DNA from: Ruminococcaceae bacterium UBA7075
Lineage (GTDB): Bacteria > Bacillota > Clostridia > Oscillospirales > Acutalibacteraceae
Direction: 5' to 3'
Assembly: GCA_002493635.1 (NCBI GenBank)
Contig: DKZL01000023.1
Location: 18,854 to 28,160 of the forward strand
Length of the DNA: 9,307 nt
This document shows, in pieces, positions 6,332 through 9,307 of this stretch; the first letter of the stretch is position 1; each line of letters opens with the position of its first letter. A model generated the notes under the pieces. That model did not search any database. It saw only the letters and a program-made list of their open reading frames with translations, and was not told the origin of the DNA. Position numbers and translations under genes: made by a program.

Positions 6332-7150
6332 GTGATTGCTGCACTGAATATAGAATATAATGAGAAGAGCAGGGGCTTGTCACGGTTAATAAATAAAATC
6401 AAAAGGGACAAAATTGCTGTTGAACTCAGAAGGGGCAGGGGAGTTCGCCTTGTATATGTTACATATACAAGCTATAATGGCAGGGTAAATCTTGATAAGC
6501 TATCGGGAGTTGTTGGCAGTCAGCGCAGACGGATTTTATGTGAGGATTGGATTGATTTTCCTAAAAACAGCGGTTTTGTCCGCTTTGAATCAAATGCTTT
6601 TAAAACAAGGTTATGCACAAATATGGCTTATCAGATACTCAAAGAGTCAAACGGCAAGGGAATCAATCTCGGCATATATGATCCGCAGGCAACAATTTGT
6701 GATTTTTTATTAAATGCTCTTGAGTATTGCCAGAATGTAACTGTTGTTACCGATGAAAGCAGAATGTACCACATCCAGCTTAACCGAGCGCTTGATGAGC
6801 TTGGAGCAACAGCTGTAATAACAGGCAAAACTGATGAGCTCGGAAACTGCAATCTGATAATTGCACCATCTGCAATATGCACAACACTTTATCTTAGAAG
6901 CTCGTCAATCGTTCTCACAACCCAAAAGCCCACAAAGCCGACATCGGGACTTGTATATTATAATTACAGCTTCAAAATGCCGTCAAGTCTTGCTCAGATA
7001 AAGCCCGAAATGCTGTCGGATGAATACTTTTGCTCTTCACTTTACACTCTTGAAAATCAGTATGAGCTTGGTTCAATAACTCCTAACCTGTGTTCTGACG
7101 GCACAAATTCTCAGACAATACAGTCAATTCTAAAGTTTTTATCGGAATAG
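6332..7150 (+). CDS. Uncharacterised protein with Rossmann-like segment
   Basis: A 272-residue cytoplasmic protein that I do not recognise. The start is GTG 6332, with GAGG (6320-6323) 8 bases upstream; GTG 6323 lies inside the terminator stem and has no ribosome site, and there is no in-frame ATG until about residue 98. The N-terminal part is basic (KIKRDK, ELRRGRG). Residues about 110-179 alternate strand-like and helix-like stretches (INLGIYD, NVTVVTDES, GATAVITGK, NLIIAPS), resembling a Rossmann-type fold, but no canonical GxGxxG is present. There are several cysteines, with no clear metal motif. No signal peptide or membrane segment is seen. It lies between two promoters with no visible promoter of its own, so expression probably depends on read-through. 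No function is assigned. Confidence 0.7.
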   Translation: MIAALNIEYNEKSRGLSRLINKIKRDKIAVELRRGRGVRLVYVTYTSYNGRVNLDKLSGVVGSQRRRILCEDWIDFPKNSGFVRFESNAFKTRLCTNMAYQILKESNGKGINLGIYDPQATICDFLLNALEYCQNVTVVTDESRMYHIQLNRALDELGATAVITGKTDELGNCNLIIAPSAICTTLYLRSSSIVLTTQKPTKPTSGLVYYNYSFKMPSSLAQIKPEMLSDEYFCSSLYTLENQYELGSITPNLCSDGTNSQTIQSILKFLSE

Positions 7151-7179
7151 TGCCGTTCTGATATATGCGGTGTAAATAC

Positions 7180-7207
7180 TTGACATTGTGCAACAAAATG
7201 GTATAAT
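7180..7207 (+). promoter_or_regulatory. Consensus extended -10 promoter of greA
   Basis: TTGACA (7180-7185) and TATAAT (7202-7207) are perfect, with a 16-base spacer and TGG before the -10. Transcription would start near 7214, about 50 bases before greA. The layout is the same as the promoter at 4892-4919. Confidence 0.9.
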
Positions 7208-7264
7208 TAATTTAAATACAGTTTTTTAATGATTAGTATTTGATTTAGGAAAGGACGATAAATT

Positions 7265-7747
7265 ATGGCAGCAAAACCAACAATGCTAACTGCTGAAGGT
7301 CTTAAAAATCTTGAGGAGGAACTTGAATTTCTGCAAAATGTCAAACGAAAAGAAATTGCAGAAAAAATCAAGGTAGCCCGTTCATACGGTGACCTGTCGG
7401 AAAACAGTGAATACGACGATGCCAAAAACGAACAGGCAATTATGGAGGCAAGAATTACCACTATTGAGGCAATTCTCAAAACTGCCGTAATTATTGATGA
7501 ATCCGACACTTCAACAGAAAATGTTCACCTCACATCGGTGGTAACTGTTGAGATGATTAAAACAGGAAAACAGTCAAAATATAAGATTGTAGGTTCGGGA
7601 TCTAATGAAACTAATCCCCGTGAAGGTAAAATTTCCGACGAATCACCTGTCGGCAAGGCTCTTATGGGCAGAAGTGTCGGTGATGTTGTCGAGGTTGAAA
7701 CTCCGGGCGGAATAATCCCGCTTAAGATAATAGAAATTTCAAAATAA
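7265..7747 (+). CDS. greA: Transcription elongation factor GreA
   Basis: A 160-residue factor that enters the secondary channel of RNA polymerase and stimulates cleavage of backtracked RNA. The N-terminal coiled-coil hairpin covers about 10-75, with the tip motif GDLSENSEY (42-50) carrying the catalytic acids D43 and E46. The C-terminal FKBP-like domain spans about 85-158, ending in SPVGKALMGRSVGD (127-140) and the VETPGG segment. Length is normal for the family (about 158 residues). The ATG is preceded by AAAGGA (7250-7255). lysS begins 63 bases downstream, so the two are probably co-transcribed. Confidence 0.97.
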   Translation: MAAKPTMLTAEGLKNLEEELEFLQNVKRKEIAEKIKVARSYGDLSENSEYDDAKNEQAIMEARITTIEAILKTAVIIDESDTSTENVHLTSVVTVEMIKTGKQSKYKIVGSGSNETNPREGKISDESPVGKALMGRSVGDVVEVETPGGIIPLKIIEISK

Positions 7748-7754
7748 TCTGGCT

Positions 7755-7783
7755 TGACGGATACTCTGAAGGGGTTTCCGTCA
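7755..7783 (+). promoter_or_regulatory. Intercistronic hairpin between greA and lysS
   Basis: TGACGGA (7755-7761) pairs with TCCGTCA (7777-7783). Inside, ACTCT (7763-7767) pairs with GGGGT (7771-7775) using G-U pairs, around a GAA loop. Only GTTTGC follows, so it is a poor terminator. It could moderate read-through or stabilise the mRNA. Confidence 0.5.
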
Positions 7784-7810
7784 GTTTGCAGTATGGAGGG
7801 AAATACAGAT

Positions 7811-9304
7811 ATGAGTCAGAAGCCGCAGCAGGCTAACACAAGCGATGTTATACAGGTAAGATATGACAAGCTTGACGCATTGAGAGAGTCGGGCAGAGAT
7901 CCGTTTGCAATTACAACAAGCGACCGTGATATTCTTACGCAGACAATAAAAGATAATTTTGACGAGTACGAGAACAAGGACGTTTGCGTTGCAGGACGTA
8001 TTCTGTCCAAGAGAGGCAAGGGCAAAGTTTCTTTCCTTGATTTGCATGACCGCACAGGAAAGATTCAGATATTTGCTAAATTTGACGATATAGGTGAAGA
8101 GGAATACGGTTTTCTCAAAAAATGGGACATCGGTGATATTGTAGAGGTTAAGGGTTTTGTTTTCAAGACACAGATGGGTGAAATTTCGATTCATGCAAAG
8201 GAAGTAAAGCTGCTTTCAAAGTCTTTGAAGCCGTTGCCTGAAAAATACCACGGCCTTACAAACACTGACCTTCGTTATCGTCAGCGCTATGTTGACCTTA
8301 TTATGAATCCTGAGGTTAAGGATACATTTATCAAGCGTTCAAAGATAATTTCAAGTATCCGCCGTTACCTTGATAATCAGGGCTTTATGGAGGTAGAAAC
8401 TCCAATGCTCGTTTCTAATGCCGGCGGTGCGTCAGCACGTCCGTTTCTGACTCACTTCAACGCTCTTGACGAGGATTTGAAGCTCCGTATTTCACTTGAG
8501 CTTTATCTAAAAAGACTTATCGTAGGCGGTCTTGAAAAGGTTTATGAAATCGGTCGTGTTTTCCGCAACGAGGGTGTTGACACAAGACATAACCCCGAGT
8601 TTACTCTTATGGAGCTTTATCAGGCATACACTGACTACAACGGTATGATGGATCTGACCGAAAATCTTTATCGTCACGTTGCACAGGAGGTACTTGGAAC
8701 AACTAAAATTACTTACAACGGCATAGAAATGGATTTAGGCAAGCCGTTTGAGAGAATTACAATGGTTGATGCTGTCAAGAAGTATTCTGGTGTCGATTTT
8801 GATGAAATAAATTCTGACGAAGAGGCAAAGGCTATCGCAAAGGAAAAAGGCATTGAATTTGAGGACAGGCATAAGAAAGGCGATATTTTAAATCTCTTCT
8901 TTGAAGAATTTGCAGAAGAGCATATGATTCAGCCTACATTCGTTATGGATCATCCTATAGAAATTTCACCGCTTACAAAGAAAAAACCTGATAAAGAGGG
9001 ATACGTTGAGCGATTTGAGTTCTTTATGAATGGCTGGGAAATGGCAAATGCCTATTCAGAGCTTAATGACCCGATTGACCAGAGAGAGCGTTTCAAGGCT
9101 CAGGAAGAGCTTTTGGCTCAGGGCGATGAAGAGGCAAACACAACCGATGAGGACTTCCTAAATGCGCTTGAAATTGGTATGCCACCAACAGGCGGAATTG
9201 GCTTCGGTATAGACAGAATGTGTATGTTGCTTACAGACTCAGCCGCAATTAGAGATGTTTTGCTCTTCCCGACAATGAAATCCTTACCGAACGAAAAAGG
9301 CTAA
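7811..9304 (+). CDS. lysS: Lysyl-tRNA synthetase, class II
   Basis: A 497-residue cytoplasmic enzyme that charges tRNA-Lys with lysine using ATP. The start at ATG 7811 is chosen because GGAGGG (7795-7800) lies 10 bases upstream. The in-frame TTG 7754 and ATG 7793 would add residues not expected in the family and lack ribosome sites. An OB-fold anticodon-binding domain covers about 57-135. The class II core shows motif 1 (GFMEVETPML at 191-200), motif 2 (FRNEGVDTRHNPEFTLME at 251-268) and motif 3 (GGIGFGIDRM at 461-470). The protein ends LLFPTMKSLPNEKG, slightly different from the common LLFPTM-R/K-P-E ending. It is complete, with its stop three bases before the window edge. No T-box leader is visible upstream; expression likely comes from the greA promoter. 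Confidence 0.97.
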   Translation: MSQKPQQANTSDVIQVRYDKLDALRESGRDPFAITTSDRDILTQTIKDNFDEYENKDVCVAGRILSKRGKGKVSFLDLHDRTGKIQIFAKFDDIGEEEYGFLKKWDIGDIVEVKGFVFKTQMGEISIHAKEVKLLSKSLKPLPEKYHGLTNTDLRYRQRYVDLIMNPEVKDTFIKRSKIISSIRRYLDNQGFMEVETPMLVSNAGGASARPFLTHFNALDEDLKLRISLELYLKRLIVGGLEKVYEIGRVFRNEGVDTRHNPEFTLMELYQAYTDYNGMMDLTENLYRHVAQEVLGTTKITYNGIEMDLGKPFERITMVDAVKKYSGVDFDEINSDEEAKAIAKEKGIEFEDRHKKGDILNLFFEEFAEEHMIQPTFVMDHPIEISPLTKKKPDKEGYVERFEFFMNGWEMANAYSELNDPIDQRERFKAQEELLAQGDEEANTTDEDFLNALEIGMPPTGGIGFGIDRMCMLLTDSAAIRDVLLFPTMKSLPNEKG

Positions 9305-9307
9305 AAA

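Noticed and set aside
7754..7810. N-terminal extension of LysRS from TTG 7754
   Set aside because: The stretch forms an RNA hairpin, has no ribosome site before it, and GGAGGG fits ATG 7811.

Overview
The window looks like a piece of a low-GC Gram-positive chromosome, most likely a Clostridia of the Ruminococcaceae/Oscillospiraceae type. The reasons are the AT-rich intergenic DNA, strong AGGAGG-like ribosome sites, consensus TTGACA/TATAAT promoters, the ftsE-ftsX-M23 gene order and a greA-lysS pair. The assignment is inference from sequence character and gene order; no search was run. All seven genes lie on the + strand. I see no mobile element, CRISPR array, tRNA or rRNA.

Layout. 1-319: a terminator-like hairpin at the left edge, then AT-rich DNA with a promoter. 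320-1405: a CdaR/PucR-type transcription regulator, followed by a terminator at 1422-1450. 1485-4584: ftsE, ftsX and a secreted coiled-coil M23 peptidase, an operon-like block for the FtsEX cell-wall hydrolase system. 4585-5004: a 420-base gap with a terminator (4752-4784), an array of AACTTT half-sites and a consensus extended -10 promoter. 5005-6219: a second M23 peptidase, paralogous to the first, with a strong terminator at 6285-6331. 6332-7150: an unrecognised protein whose ribosome site is buried in that terminator. 7202-9304: greA from its own consensus promoter, then lysS, probably co-transcribed across an intercistronic hairpin.

How the genes may work together. FtsE (ATPase) and FtsX (membrane subunit) are expected to control, from inside the cell, an extracellular coiled-coil hydrolase. 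In other bacteria that partner is EnvC (an M23-fold activator), PcsB (CHAP) or CwlO (NlpC/P60). Here the adjacent candidate is an M23 enzyme with a complete zinc site. A second, shorter M23 paralogue is transcribed separately from a promoter that looks controllable. Both peptidases share an unusual C-x-H-x7-C-x-C insertion inside the catalytic domain. The most interesting features are this pair, the helically phased repeats at the second promoter, and the terminator that also covers a start site. Much of the rest is ordinary housekeeping DNA.
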